In this document: positions 1-8,691 of the stretch, piece after piece
Layout of the letters: every line of letters starts with the position of its first letter
Position numbering within the stretch: position 1 is the stretch's first letter
Assembly (NCBI RefSeq): GCF_030268225.1
Contig: NZ_BSQG01000001.1
Coordinates: 1,167,299 to 1,231,298 of the forward strand
From: Nocardiopsis ansamitocini
Lineage (GTDB): Bacteria; Actinomycetota; Actinomycetes; Streptosporangiales; Streptosporangiaceae
Direction: 5' to 3'
DNA length: 64,000 bases
Notes under the pieces: model-generated
The model's input: the letters and a program-made list of their open reading frames with translations, nothing else
What the model was told of the DNA's origin: nothing
The model's database searches: none
Made by a program: the position numbers and the translations under genes

Positions 1-358
1 GCTCGAACAGTACGACCTCGTCGCCCGGTTCGACCAGGCTCAGCACCCCCGCGGCTATCCCTGCTGTCGCGCCCACGGTGATGTAGACCTCGGTCTCGGG
101 GTCGAGGTCGATGCCGTAGCGGGCCTTGCGATCCTCGGCGACAGCGGTGCGCAACTCGATCCGGCCGGGCCCCGGAGGATACTGGTTCACCCCTTGGCCG
201 ATCCAGTGGGCCGCCCCCGCGAGCAGTGACGGCGGTCCGTCCGTGTCGGGAAAGCCCTGCCCTAGGTTGATGGCGTCGGTCTCATTTGCCAGGCGGGTCA
301 TCTCCGCGAAGATCGTCTCCCCGAAGCCACCCATTCGCGATACCAGAGGTTCATCCAC
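1..358 (-). CDS. Class I/II aminotransferase, N-terminal fragment
   Basis: This is the first 119 codons of a PLP-dependent aminotransferase that runs off the left edge. The GTG at 358 opens a frame beginning VDEPLVSRMGGFGETIF, followed by NLGQGFPDTDGPP near residue 36. That motif is typical of the fold-type I subgroup holding N-succinyldiaminopimelate aminotransferase (DapC), kynurenine and methionine aminotransferases. A Tyr-Pro-Pro-Gly-Pro segment and an ITVGATAGI segment follow, as expected for the substrate and PLP-phosphate regions. The PLP lysine lies outside the window, so the substrate cannot be decided. It may act in lysine biosynthesis (DapC-like) or sulphur amino-acid transamination; the family call is firm and the substrate is not. 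Confidence 0.85.
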   Translation of the reverse strand, partial: MDEPLVSRMGGFGETIFAEMTRLANETDAINLGQGFPDTDGPPSLLAGAAHWIGQGVNQYPPGPGRIELRTAVAEDRKARYGIDLDPETEVYITVGATAGIAAGVLSLVEPGDEVVLFE

Positions 359-400
359 ACCGCACACCCTAGACCGCTCGCCCCGACCGGGCGAAGAACA

Positions 401-447
401 ACCGGGTCTTCTCCTCACTTACGGGAAGAGGGAGGAGAAGACCCGGT
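401..447 (-). terminator. Intrinsic terminator of the BlaI-type gene
   Basis: Two perfect 16-base arms (401-416 and 432-447) flank a 15-base loop. The upstream arm overlaps the stop codon of the repressor gene on the minus strand. There is no clear T tract, which is common for actinomycete terminators. Confidence 0.75.
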
Positions 448-827
448 CACGATGCGATGCCGCGGCGGGTACGCGCCTCCGCGAGTACATCATGCAGGCG
501 CGCAACCTCCTCGTCGCTGAACTGTTCGATGAAGCGGAGCATCGTCGCCCCGCGGTCCCCGCCTTGGTCCAGTATCTGGCCCATCACCCGCGCTGTGTGC
601 TCCTCCCGGCTCTCCCGGGGCCAGTAGCACCAGGCACGACCGGACTTCTCCCGGTGCAGCAGCCCCTTGTGGAACAAGATATTGGTGACGGTCATGACTG
701 TCGTGTAGGCGATGTCGCGGTCATAGGTCATGGTCTCCCGGACCTCGCGGACCACCAACGCCCGGTCGGCTGCCCACAGGGCGTCCATGATGGCGGCCTC
801 CAGTTCGCCGAACTCCCTAACCTTCAC
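447..827 (-). CDS. BlaI/MecI/CopY-family transcriptional repressor
   Basis: This 126-residue winged-helix repressor has the family's usual length. The start chosen is GTG at 827, preceded at 7 bases by GGAGG; a longer frame to 941 exists but its N-terminus looks non-coding. The protein opens VKVREFGELEAAIMDALW, a standard BlaI helix-1 sequence, and continues with a recognition-helix region around AYTTVMTVTNILFHKGLL. The C-terminal half is a dimerisation helix region. Family members dimerise on palindromes and are often inactivated by a BlaR/MecR-type membrane protease. No such sensor is adjacent here, so the target is unknown; a copper or cell-envelope regulon is possible. Confidence 0.88.
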   Translation of the reverse strand: MKVREFGELEAAIMDALWAADRALVVREVRETMTYDRDIAYTTVMTVTNILFHKGLLHREKSGRAWCYWPRESREEHTARVMGQILDQGGDRGATMLRFIEQFSDEEVARLHDVLAEARTRRGIAS

Positions 828-1019
828 CCTCCCACCTCCGGTCCCCAATGCTAGGAACGGAGGTGGGGCTTCGGGGCGAAATGCGACCAGCCGAACCGAT
901 CCGCAGTCACCAACCCGCGGGGCTAACCGATTCGCCACCAAAAACAGGGACAGGGCGGTTTTTTCGGTAGAAATAAAGCCGTTTCCACGGCCTATGGACA
1001 GCAGCCAGGAGGCTCGGGG

Positions 1020-1925
1020 CTAGAGCAGATCCCGGAAGTGCACCTCGGTCTGCTCGGCGAGGTTGCGCGGGATGACGTACGGGCGCTCGGCGTTGATGTC
1101 GGGCCAGTTGTCATGGACGTCCTCGGGCGTCGCGTCGCGCAGGACCACACCGGGCCCTTCGGCCACGAACACCCTGGCAACCCTGCCGCCGCCCACCGAG
1201 TACACCTCTCCGGTGGTGTCGCAGTCCTCGTGCGCCAACCACAGGACGAGTGGCGTGACCTGTTCCGGGCTGAGCTTCGCGGCGGCGTCGGCCGGGAAGA
1301 GGTCCTCGGTCATGCGGGTGTAGGCCACCGGGGCGATGGCGTTGACGTTGATGTCGTATTTGGCGCCCTCGATGGCCAGGGTCTTGGTCAGCCCGACCAC
1401 GCCCATCTTCGCCGCCGCGTAATTGCTCTGCCCGAAGTTGCCGAACAGCCCCGAAGGCGAGGTGGTGTTGATGATACGGCCGTAACCGTGCTCGCGCAGG
1501 TCGGCGAAGGCCGCCCTCGACACCAGGAAAGAACCGCGCAGATGGACGCCGATGACGGCATCCCAGTCCTCGGCCGAGATGTTCTTGAAGGACTTGTCCC
1601 TCAGGATGCCCGCGTTGTTGACCACGACGTCTACCCGGCCGAACGCCTCATTGGCGGCGTCGATGAGCGACTGCGCGCCTTCCTCGGTGGAGATGTCACC
1701 GACGTGGGCGTGGGCGACTCCCCCGTTCTCCCGGATCTGCTCGGCGACCGCTGACGCAGGGTTGCCCGCGCCGGCGCCCTCGGCTCTGCCGTCCACCCTG
1801 CCACCCGCGTCGTTGACCACCACCTTCGCGCCGCGCGCTGCGAATCCGAGGGCGTGCGACCGGCCCAGTCCCTGCCCGGCCCCGGTGACGACGACAACCC
1901 GCCCGTCGAACCGCAGATCAACCAT
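1020..1925 (-). CDS. SDR-family NAD(P)-dependent oxidoreductase (3-hydroxyacyl-CoA dehydrogenase type)
   Basis: This 301-residue short-chain dehydrogenase starts at ATG 1925 behind an AGGAGG site. The cofactor motif TGAGQGLGR lies near residue 15, the NNAG motif near residue 95, and the catalytic Ser and YxxxK (NYAAAK) at about 150-165. It is about 50 residues longer than a minimal SDR. That tail and its sequence resemble the bacterial relatives of the dehydrogenase part of peroxisomal multifunctional enzyme 2, which oxidise (3R)-hydroxyacyl-CoA. A role in fatty-acid or steroid side-chain degradation is inferred. It is divergent from the DapB-like gene at 2213. Confidence 0.85.
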   Translation of the reverse strand: MVDLRFDGRVVVVTGAGQGLGRSHALGFAARGAKVVVNDAGGRVDGRAEGAGAGNPASAVAEQIRENGGVAHAHVGDISTEEGAQSLIDAANEAFGRVDVVVNNAGILRDKSFKNISAEDWDAVIGVHLRGSFLVSRAAFADLREHGYGRIINTTSPSGLFGNFGQSNYAAAKMGVVGLTKTLAIEGAKYDINVNAIAPVAYTRMTEDLFPADAAAKLSPEQVTPLVLWLAHEDCDTTGEVYSVGGGRVARVFVAEGPGVVLRDATPEDVHDNWPDINAERPYVIPRNLAEQTEVHFRDLL

Positions 1926-2111
1926 GTTTTTCCTCCTCAACGACCGGACTGACCCGCCCGCCCGGGGGGTGTACCGGACGCGACGGTCCAGAACTACCTA
2001 CCCCATCTGGACGCACATGCGCCAATCGGCCGTGCCGACTGCCCCCGAATCGACACCAACTGCGATTACACGCGGCCACCTCCTGTGTTCTCGGAGCAGC
2101 CATTGGTAGAT

Positions 2112-2188
2112 TCGACAACTGTCGACCAACCCGCCCGATAGTCGCCGCTCAGACCGCACAGTGATGCTGCCGGACCGCTCTGGCAGCA
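2112..2188. promoter_or_regulatory. Candidate operator palindromes between divergent genes
   Basis: The 287-base gap between the SDR gene and the DapB-like gene holds a short palindrome TCGAC-N4-GTCGA at 2112-2125 and an inverted repeat TGCTGCC/GGCAGCA at 2165-2171 and 2182-2188. Both are positioned to control one or both divergent promoters. No adjacent regulator points to a specific binding protein, so this is only a site suggestion. Confidence 0.25.
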
Positions 2189-2212
2189 CGCCAACCTGGA
2201 CGGAGGCCGGAC

Positions 2213-3259
2213 GTGCCGATCCGTGTCATTCAGTGGGCCACGGGCTCCGTCGGGGGCGCGGCTCTGCGTACCCTGCTCAGCCGGACGGAATTCGAACTGG
2301 CCGGTGTGTACGTCCATTCCCCGGCGAAGGCAGGACGTGACGCAGGGGAGATCGCCGGGCTTCCCGACACGGGGATCCGTGCCACCGACGATCCTGAAGA
2401 AATCCTGGCGTTGGACGCCGACTGCGTCACGCACATGCCGCTGCCCTCCGCCTACTTCACCGACGACCCCGACCGCGATACGCGCGTCATCTGCGCGCTG
2501 CTGGCGTCGGGCAAGAACGTCGTGACCACAACAGGGTTCAGCCACCCCCGCACGCAGAGCCCTGAGCTGGTCCAGCGGTTGGAGGAGGCGTGCGCCCGCG
2601 GAAAGACGTCGCTGTACGGCGCCGGGATCAACCCCGGTTTCATGTCCCAGGTGCTGCCGCTGGCCCTCACCGGTCTGGGAGCACGAATCGACCACGTCTA
2701 CCTGCGCGAGTGCTCGGATTTCGCCGGCAATCCCTCTCGTGCCGTGGTCACCGGGACCATGGGGCTGGGCCGCTCACCGGGTGACTACCGCCAGATGATC
2801 CGGCCGTTTCGCGCCTTCCAGGAGCAGTCCTTCGCCGAGAGCATCCACCTGGTGGCCGAGGGCCTGGGGCTGCGCCTGGACGATGTGGAGGCCCGCGACG
2901 AGATCGCCGCTGCCACGTCCGCGTTCGACGTCGCCGCCGGTTCGATCCCTGCCGGTGCTGTTGCGGCCTCGCGCTGGACCTTCAGCGCCACCATCGAGGG
3001 CCGCCCGGTGATCGACATGGAGTGCGTCTACAAAAGCGACTCCGCCCAGCTCCTGCCATGGGGGGACCCAGGGGTGGTTCTGCGCGTCCAGGGACACCCC
3101 GAATACGTGGTGCGGGTCGAGGAGTTCAGCAACGGGCTGGTCGGCGCGGCTGCCTATACCGTCAATGCCATCCCAGCCGTCTGTGCGGCGGCACCGGGGA
3201 TCCGCACCTGTCTGGACCTACCGCTCATCACCGGGCGGGGCGCGGTCCGGTTGGGGTGA
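2213..3259 (+). CDS. DapB-like NAD(P)-dependent oxidoreductase
   Basis: The 348-residue product starts at GTG 2213 with GGAGG about 7 bases upstream. The N-terminus has a Rossmann motif WATGSVGGAAL and the middle carries GAGINPGFM. This combination marks the dihydrodipicolinate-reductase N-terminal superfamily branch that includes 2,4-diaminopentanoate dehydrogenase-like proteins. Such proteins are longer than true DapB (about 250 residues) and are not expected to act in lysine synthesis. It is divergent from a (3R)-hydroxyacyl-CoA-type dehydrogenase, which suggests a catabolic setting. The substrate is not evident. Confidence 0.75.
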   Translation: MPIRVIQWATGSVGGAALRTLLSRTEFELAGVYVHSPAKAGRDAGEIAGLPDTGIRATDDPEEILALDADCVTHMPLPSAYFTDDPDRDTRVICALLASGKNVVTTTGFSHPRTQSPELVQRLEEACARGKTSLYGAGINPGFMSQVLPLALTGLGARIDHVYLRECSDFAGNPSRAVVTGTMGLGRSPGDYRQMIRPFRAFQEQSFAESIHLVAEGLGLRLDDVEARDEIAAATSAFDVAAGSIPAGAVAASRWTFSATIEGRPVIDMECVYKSDSAQLLPWGDPGVVLRVQGHPEYVVRVEEFSNGLVGAAAYTVNAIPAVCAAAPGIRTCLDLPLITGRGAVRLG

Positions 3260-3808
3260 CGGCCGCTCCCTGGACGGTCCTCCGGGTTGGCGCGGTCGTG
3301 GCCGCCTCGATGACGGGCGCACCGAGGGAGTCCTTGGACACACCTGAGGCGCAGAAATGCCTCGCGGCGAGCAGCCGTAAGCGGGTGGACGTGCTCATGA
3401 CCGTCGAACGGGTCGTGAGCTGGGATCACAGCAAGCTCTAGGTTCTTGGTGGAAGCATGGGACGACGCGCCCGGGCCGCAGCGAGGATTTTTGTGGCGCA
3501 CACCAGGATTGATCCTGCCCAGAACTGGGCATGGTGGGCCGCACAAGCCGTCGAGAATGATCGAATCCCGAGGTCACGACGGCGCATCCGATACAACTAC
3601 CGCACTTTTTTGTGAATAAATGTTAGGTATATCCCAGTCCAGTACGGGGCCGGGGTCCACATCCGAACGCCTGGACAAGTAGCCTGTTACCACGAGATGG
3701 CTGGCCGGGCGTGTTCTCAATAGCGGCCAAGTGGACCCGTTGTGCCCTGTGCGTGGCTGTCTCACCATCACATTCACAAGCGAGCAGCGGAAGAGGGCGA
3801 TCTCCGCC
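3260..3808. other. Long intergenic region before kgd
   Basis: The 549 bases between the DapB-like gene and kgd have no convincing gene. A 61-codon frame starts at GTG 3256, overlapping the preceding stop by GTGA, and ends at 3441, but it has no recognisable content. An AT-richer patch near 3600-3640 is the most promoter-like part. The kgd leader is therefore probably long. Confidence 0.5.
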
Positions 3809-6800
3809 GTGTCGTCTGAGGCGTCTCAACCCCTGACAGATTTCGGCCCGAACGAGTGGCTGGTCGACGAGCTTTACCAGAAGTACCTTCGCGACCCGAA
3901 CTCGGTTGACAAGGCATGGTGGAATTTCTTCGCGGACTACAAGTCCGGATCCGCCGCCGCCAACGGAGCCAGTGCTCCGTCAACGGGTGGAAAGTCCGGT
4001 GAGAGCGCTGCCCGCAGCGCCACCGAGGCATCCACCAAGCCGGTGTCCCCGGCACCCGACCCGGCCAAGGCCGCGTCGGCTTCCCCCAAGAGCACGGCGA
4101 ACGCGTCCGACGACTCCAGCGCAGAGCTGGACCCGGACAACCCCCTCGCCGTCAGCGAGGAGCGGCTGCGCGGCGCGTCCGCGCGCACAGCCACCAACAT
4201 GGAGAGCAGTCTCACCCTTCCCACGGCCACGAGCGTGCGCGCGGTTCCGGTGAAGCTGCTGTTCGACAACCGCACGGTCATCAACAACCATCTCCGCCGC
4301 GGCCGCGGCGGAAAGATCTCCTTCACGCACCTCATCGGCTACGCCATGATCAAGGCGCTCAAGTCGATGCCGGAGATGAACTACTCCTACACCGAGATCG
4401 GCGGCAAGCCCGGCATCGCCAGGCCCCTGCACGTCAACTTCGGTCTGGCGATCGACCTGGCGAAGCCCGACGGGACCCGTCAGCTCGTGGTGCCCAGCAT
4501 CAAGAGCGCCGAGTCGATGGACTTCAAGGAGTTCTGGACCGGCTACGAGGACATCGTCCGCAAGGCCCGCAACAACAAGCTGGGGGTGCCCGACTTCCAG
4601 GGCACGACCATCAGCCTCACCAACCCAGGCGGTATCGGCACCGTGCACTCGGTTCCGCGCCTGATGCCCGGACAGGGCGCCATCCTGGGCGTGGGCGCGA
4701 TGGAGTACCCGGCGGAGTTCCAGGGCGCCTCCCCGGAGACCCTGAACAAGCTGGCCGTCAGCAAGGTCATGACGCTCACCTCGACCTATGACCACCGCAT
4801 CATCCAGGGTGCGCAGTCGGGGGAGTTCCTGCGGACCATCCACCGTCTGCTGCTGGGCGAGGAAGGTTTCTTCGACGAGATCTTCGAGTCGCTGCGCATC
4901 CCGTACGAGCCCGTGCGGTGGGTGCAGGACATCTCGATCAGCCACAGCAACCAGGTGGACAAGGCCAGCCGGGTCCAGGAGCTCATCCACGCTTACCGCG
5001 TGCGCGGGCATCTGATGGCCGACACCGACCCGCTGGAGTACACCCAGCGCCGCCACCCCGACCTCGACGTCCTCGAACACGGCCTCACGCTGTGGGACCT
5101 GGACCGCGAGTTCCCCACCGGTGGTTTCGGCGGCAAGCAGGTCATGAAGCTCCGGGACATCCTGGGCGTGCTGCGCGATACCTACTGCAGGACGGTAGGC
5201 ATCGAGTACATGCACATCCAGAGCCCCGAGGAGCGCGAGTGGATCCAGGCGCACGTCGAGCGTGACCACGAGAAGGTCAACCGCGACGAGCAGCTGCACA
5301 CGCTGCGCCGCCTGAACAGCGCCGAGGCGTTCGAGACGTTCCTGCAGACCAAGTTCGTGGGACAGAAGCGCTTCTCCCTCGAAGGCGGAGAGTCGCTGAT
5401 CCCGCTCCTCGACGGCGTGATCAGCAAGGCGGCGAAGGCCGAGCTGGACGAGGTCGTCATCGGCATGGCCCACCGCGGCCGGCTGAACGTGCTCGCCAAC
5501 ATCTGCGGCAAGTCCTACGGGCAGATTTTCGGTGAGTTCGAGGGCAACCTCGACCCGCGCAGCGCGCACGGCTCGGGCGACGTGAAGTACCACCTCGGTA
5601 CCGAGGGCACCTTCACAACCGCCGAGGGCGAGAAGATCGCGATCTCGCTGGCTGCCAACCCCAGCCACCTGGAGACCGTCAACCCGGTCGCAGAGGGCAT
5701 CGTCCGCGCCAAGCAGGACGTGCTGGACAAGGGGCCCAACGGCTTCACCGTCCTGCCGGTCCTGATCCACGGCGACGCGGCGTTCGCCGGCCAGGGGGTG
5801 GTCGCCGAGACCCTGAACCTGTCGCAGCTGCGGGGCTACCGCACCGGTGGCACGGTGCACGTCATCGTGAACAACCAGGTCGGGTTCACCACCTCGCCCA
5901 CCGACAGCCGTTCCAGCGTCTACGCCACCGACGTCGCCCGCATGGTGCAGGCGCCGATCTTCCACGTGAACGGGGACGACCCCGAGGCCGTGGTCCGAGT
6001 CGCACAACTGGCGTTCGCCTACCGGCAGACGTTCAACAAGGACGTGGTGATCGACCTCGTCTGCTACCGGCGCCGTGGCCACAACGAGGCCGACAACCCC
6101 TCGTTCACCCAGCCGCTGATGTACGACGTGATCGACGCCAAGCGCTCGACCCGCAAGCTCTACACGGAGTCGCTGATCGGCCGGGGCGACATCTCGGTCG
6201 AGGAGGCCGAGCAGGCGCTGCGCGACTACCAGCAGCAGCTGGAGCGCGCCTTCACCGAGACCCGCGAGGCCGGCCGCAAGCCGGTCGAGCCGGGCGCGGT
6301 GATCAAGCCCGAGGTGTTCAACGAGGGTCGGGTCGACCACTCGACGGTCGAGACGGCCATCTCCGAGGAGACCGTCAAGCGCGTGGTGGAGACGCAGACC
6401 TCGCTGCCCGAGGGCTTCACTCCGCACCCGCGCCTGCTACCCCAGTTGCAGCGACGCGCGCAAATGGTCGAAGAGGACAAGATCGACTGGGCGTTCGGCG
6501 AAACGCTGGCATTCGGTTCGCTCCTCATCGACGACCACCCGGTCCGCCTTGTCGGTCAGGACAGCCGGCGAGGCACCTTCGGTCAGCGCCACGCGGCCCT
6601 CGTCGACCGGGAGACCGGCGACGTGCACACCCCGCTGAAGGCATTCGACAAGGGGACCTCGAAGTTCTACGTGCACGACTCGCTGCTGAGCGAGTACGCG
6701 GCACTGGGCTTCGAGTACGGCTACTCGGTGATCCGTCCCAACGCCCTGGTGGCGTGGGAGGCGCAGTTCGGCGACTTCGTCGACGGCGCACAGACGATCA

Positions 6801-7510
6801 TCGACGAGTACATCAGCTCGGGTGAACAGAAGTGGGGCCAGCGCTCCAGCGTCACGCTGCTGCTGCCGCACGGCTACGAGGGGCAGGGGCCCGACCACTC
6901 CTCCGCACGCATTGAGCGCTTCCTGCAGATGTGTGCGCAGGAGAACATGACGGTCTCGATGCCGAGCACCCCGGCGAACTACTTCCACCTGCTGCGCTGG
7001 CAAGTGAAGTCGCCGTATCAGCGTCCGCTGGTGGTCTTCACACCCAAGTCGATGCTGCGGCTGAAGGCAGCGGTTTCGGCCGCGTCGGACTTCACATCCG
7101 GCTCGTTCCAACCGCTGATCCCCGACAACAGCGGGATCTCCCCCGAGGACGTGCGCCGTGTGGTGCTGTGCTCGGGCAAGGTCTACTACGACCTCGACGG
7201 CGCGCGTAAGCGTACCGGGGACAAGCACACCGCGATCGTGCGCGTGGAGCGGCTCTACCCGCTGCCGATCGAGGAGATCCGCCAGCAACTCCGGGCCTTC
7301 CCCAACGCGGGCGAGGTCCTGTGGGTGCAGGAGGAACCGGCGAACATGGGTCCGTGGCCCTTCGTCGCGCTGGTCTTCTCCGAGCAGTTGGACCGGCCGT
7401 TCACCCGGGTGTCGCGGTCGGCGAGTTCCTCGCCCGCGGCAGGCTCGGCCAAGCGGCACGAAGTAGAGCAGCAAGCCCTGGTCAACACGGTTTTTCCGCC
7501 GGCAGACTAG
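3809..7510 (+). CDS. kgd: Multifunctional 2-oxoglutarate dehydrogenase E1/succinyltransferase (Kgd/OdhA)
   Basis: This 1233-residue fused enzyme carries E1o and an E2o-like catalytic domain in one chain and works with a separate E2p and Lpd in the actinobacterial 2-oxoglutarate dehydrogenase complex; it can also decarboxylate 2-oxoglutarate. The start is GTG 3809, giving MSSEASQPLTDFGPNEWL; an upstream in-frame GTG at 3731 would add an atypical leader. Residues 10-45 form the E1 N-terminal helix, followed by an Ala/Ser/Pro linker to about 110. The acyltransferase domain ends near DHRIIQGAQ (about 326). The thiamine domain has GMAHRGRLNVL (about 552) and HGDAAFAGQGVVAETLNLS. In relatives, GarA/OdhI controls the enzyme through FHA binding; that is not visible here. 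Confidence 0.97.
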   Translation: MSSEASQPLTDFGPNEWLVDELYQKYLRDPNSVDKAWWNFFADYKSGSAAANGASAPSTGGKSGESAARSATEASTKPVSPAPDPAKAASASPKSTANASDDSSAELDPDNPLAVSEERLRGASARTATNMESSLTLPTATSVRAVPVKLLFDNRTVINNHLRRGRGGKISFTHLIGYAMIKALKSMPEMNYSYTEIGGKPGIARPLHVNFGLAIDLAKPDGTRQLVVPSIKSAESMDFKEFWTGYEDIVRKARNNKLGVPDFQGTTISLTNPGGIGTVHSVPRLMPGQGAILGVGAMEYPAEFQGASPETLNKLAVSKVMTLTSTYDHRIIQGAQSGEFLRTIHRLLLGEEGFFDEIFESLRIPYEPVRWVQDISISHSNQVDKASRVQELIHAYRVRGHLMADTDPLEYTQRRHPDLDVLEHGLTLWDLDREFPTGGFGGKQVMKLRDILGVLRDTYCRTVGIEYMHIQSPEEREWIQAHVERDHEKVNRDEQLHTLRRLNSAEAFETFLQTKFVGQKRFSLEGGESLIPLLDGVISKAAKAELDEVVIGMAHRGRLNVLANICGKSYGQIFGEFEGNLDPRSAHGSGDVKYHLGTEGTFTTAEGEKIAISLAANPSHLETVNPVAEGIVRAKQDVLDKGPNGFTVLPVLIHGDAAFAGQGVVAETLNLSQLRGYRTGGTVHVIVNNQVGFTTSPTDSRSSVYATDVARMVQAPIFHVNGDDPEAVVRVAQLAFAYRQTFNKDVVIDLVCYRRRGHNEADNPSFTQPLMYDVIDAKRSTRKLYTESLIGRGDISVEEAEQALRDYQQQLERAFTETREAGRKPVEPGAVIKPEVFNEGRVDHSTVETAISEETVKRVVETQTSLPEGFTPHPRLLPQLQRRAQMVEEDKIDWAFGETLAFGSLLIDDHPVRLVGQDSRRGTFGQRHAALVDRETGDVHTPLKAFDKGTSKFYVHDSLLSEYAALGFEYGYSVIRPNALVAWEAQFGDFVDGAQTIIDEYISSGEQKWGQRSSVTLLLPHGYEGQGPDHSSARIERFLQMCAQENMTVSMPSTPANYFHLLRWQVKSPYQRPLVVFTPKSMLRLKAAVSAASDFTSGSFQPLIPDNSGISPEDVRRVVLCSGKVYYDLDGARKRTGDKHTAIVRVERLYPLPIEEIRQQLRAFPNAGEVLWVQEEPANMGPWPFVALVFSEQLDRPFTRVSRSASSSPAAGSAKRHEVEQQALVNTVFPPAD

Positions 7511-7586
7511 GGACAGGCACACGGGGTCGATGAGTGGGCGGACCGCATGGACGGTCCACCCGGGCAGCACGAGCGACCTCTGATCG

Positions 7587-7614
7587 GGCCCCGGCCGTTT
7601 GGCCGGGGCCTTTT
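7587..7614 (+). terminator. kgd terminator
   Basis: A 10-base perfect stem (GGCCCCGGCC/GGCCGGGGCC) with a four-base loop is followed by TTTT. This is a canonical Rho-independent terminator 76 bases after kgd. Confidence 0.92.
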
Positions 7615-7759
7615 CGCGTCCAAGGACGTGACTGCGGAATCGGCTGGGTACGGATAAGGAGAGGCCCTCCCCAGCCGGCCCGGACCGGCTGGTCCCGGAG
7701 TGGTGGCGGGGGCTCCCCTAGGGGAAGACCGGAAAACTGCGCGCAACACCCCCGGTATT

Positions 7760-7800
7760 TCGCGACATATCTTGAGTCTTGACCGATCGCGACATAACGT
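7760..7800 (+). promoter_or_regulatory. Promoter and candidate PadR operator of the DUF4097-padR operon
   Basis: A -35 TTGAGT (7772-7777) and a -10 TAACGT (7795-7800) are spaced by 17 bases. The ten-base sequence TCGCGACATA occurs twice, at 7760-7769 and 7787-7796, bracketing the -35 and overlapping the -10. Each copy is centred on the palindrome TCGCGA. PadR regulators often bind TCGCGA-centred elements and autoregulate, so this is a plausible autoregulatory site. Confidence 0.5.
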
Positions 7801-7833
7801 GTTCTCACGGAGTCAAATTCGAAGGGAACCGCG

Positions 7834-8691
7834 ATGGCACGATGGACCATCGACCAGCCGACCACCCGCACGCTCGAAGGAATCGTGGCGCTGCGGATAC
7901 GCATCATCGGCGGTCATGTGAATGTCCTGCCCACAGACGACCCGGTGACCTTCGAGGTCTCCGACATCCAGGGTGAGCCGGTACTGGTCACTCAGGAAGC
8001 GGGGATCCTCACGGTCACCTACGACGACCTCACCCGCAGCGGGCTGATGGACCGGTTGCGTCCGGTCCAGCTGTCGGGGTACCGCGGAATGGGGAAGAGG
8101 TCCGCGACCGTCAGCCTCCGGGTGCCCCGCGACTGTCCGGTGGAGATCACCACTGCTTCGGCATCGATCGTGGCCGCCGGACTCACCGCCAGGACCCAAC
8201 TGCGCAGTGCGTCGGGCGACGTCACCCTGGACGGTCTGGGCGGCTCGATCGACGTCAACACGGTCTCCGGCAACCTGGAGGCCAGAGACCTCAACGGCAA
8301 GCTCACCTTCAACAGTGTGAGCGGTCACCTGGAAGTAGCGGGGGGGCGGTTCGCCCACTTCGCGGGAAAGACCGCCTCGGGCCGGCTGCTCGCTGACGTG
8401 GATCTGGGGCCGGCCGCACGCGTCCGCCTCGGCTCGATCTCCGGTTCCGTGGCACTGCGCATCCCGGCGGGAACGAGCGCCGACGTGGATCTGCGTTCGG
8501 CGACCGGCGAGCTGGACTCCGAGTTCGGCCTGGACCGGCGAAGCATGCGCGGCCGCAACCACCTCAGCGGGAAGATCGGCGGCGGAGTCGACCCGGCGAA
8601 CATCCAGACCACGACCGTGTCGGGCGCGGTGAACTTGTTGAGGCGCGCAAGTGACGCCCCGGCCGCGATCCCTAGGGGGGATGACGCATGA
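7834..8691 (+). CDS. DUF4097-family beta-strand-repeat protein
   Basis: The 285-residue product starts at ATG 7834 behind GAAGGGA. From about residue 95 it shows repeating short strands with Ser/Thr/Gly turns, such as TTASASIVAAGL, RSASGDVTLDGL and NTVSGNLEARDL. That pattern is the DUF4097 (adhesin-like) beta-helix signature. There is no signal peptide or membrane segment, so it is probably cytosolic. Its stop overlaps the padR start by ATGA, so the two are translationally coupled. DUF4097 with PadR is a recurrent actinobacterial pair of unknown function. Confidence 0.85.
   Translation: MARWTIDQPTTRTLEGIVALRIRIIGGHVNVLPTDDPVTFEVSDIQGEPVLVTQEAGILTVTYDDLTRSGLMDRLRPVQLSGYRGMGKRSATVSLRVPRDCPVEITTASASIVAAGLTARTQLRSASGDVTLDGLGGSIDVNTVSGNLEARDLNGKLTFNSVSGHLEVAGGRFAHFAGKTASGRLLADVDLGPAARVRLGSISGSVALRIPAGTSADVDLRSATGELDSEFGLDRRSMRGRNHLSGKIGGGVDPANIQTTTVSGAVNLLRRASDAPAAIPRGDDA

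Noticed and set aside
3256-3441. 61-codon ORF overlapping the end of the DapB-like gene
   Set aside because: It has a GTGA overlap but no recognisable sequence or domain, so it is only mentioned within the intergenic entry.
3980-6427. 815-codon open frame antisense to kgd
   Set aside because: It mirrors the third-position GC bias of kgd and has no domain; kgd is certain on the other strand.
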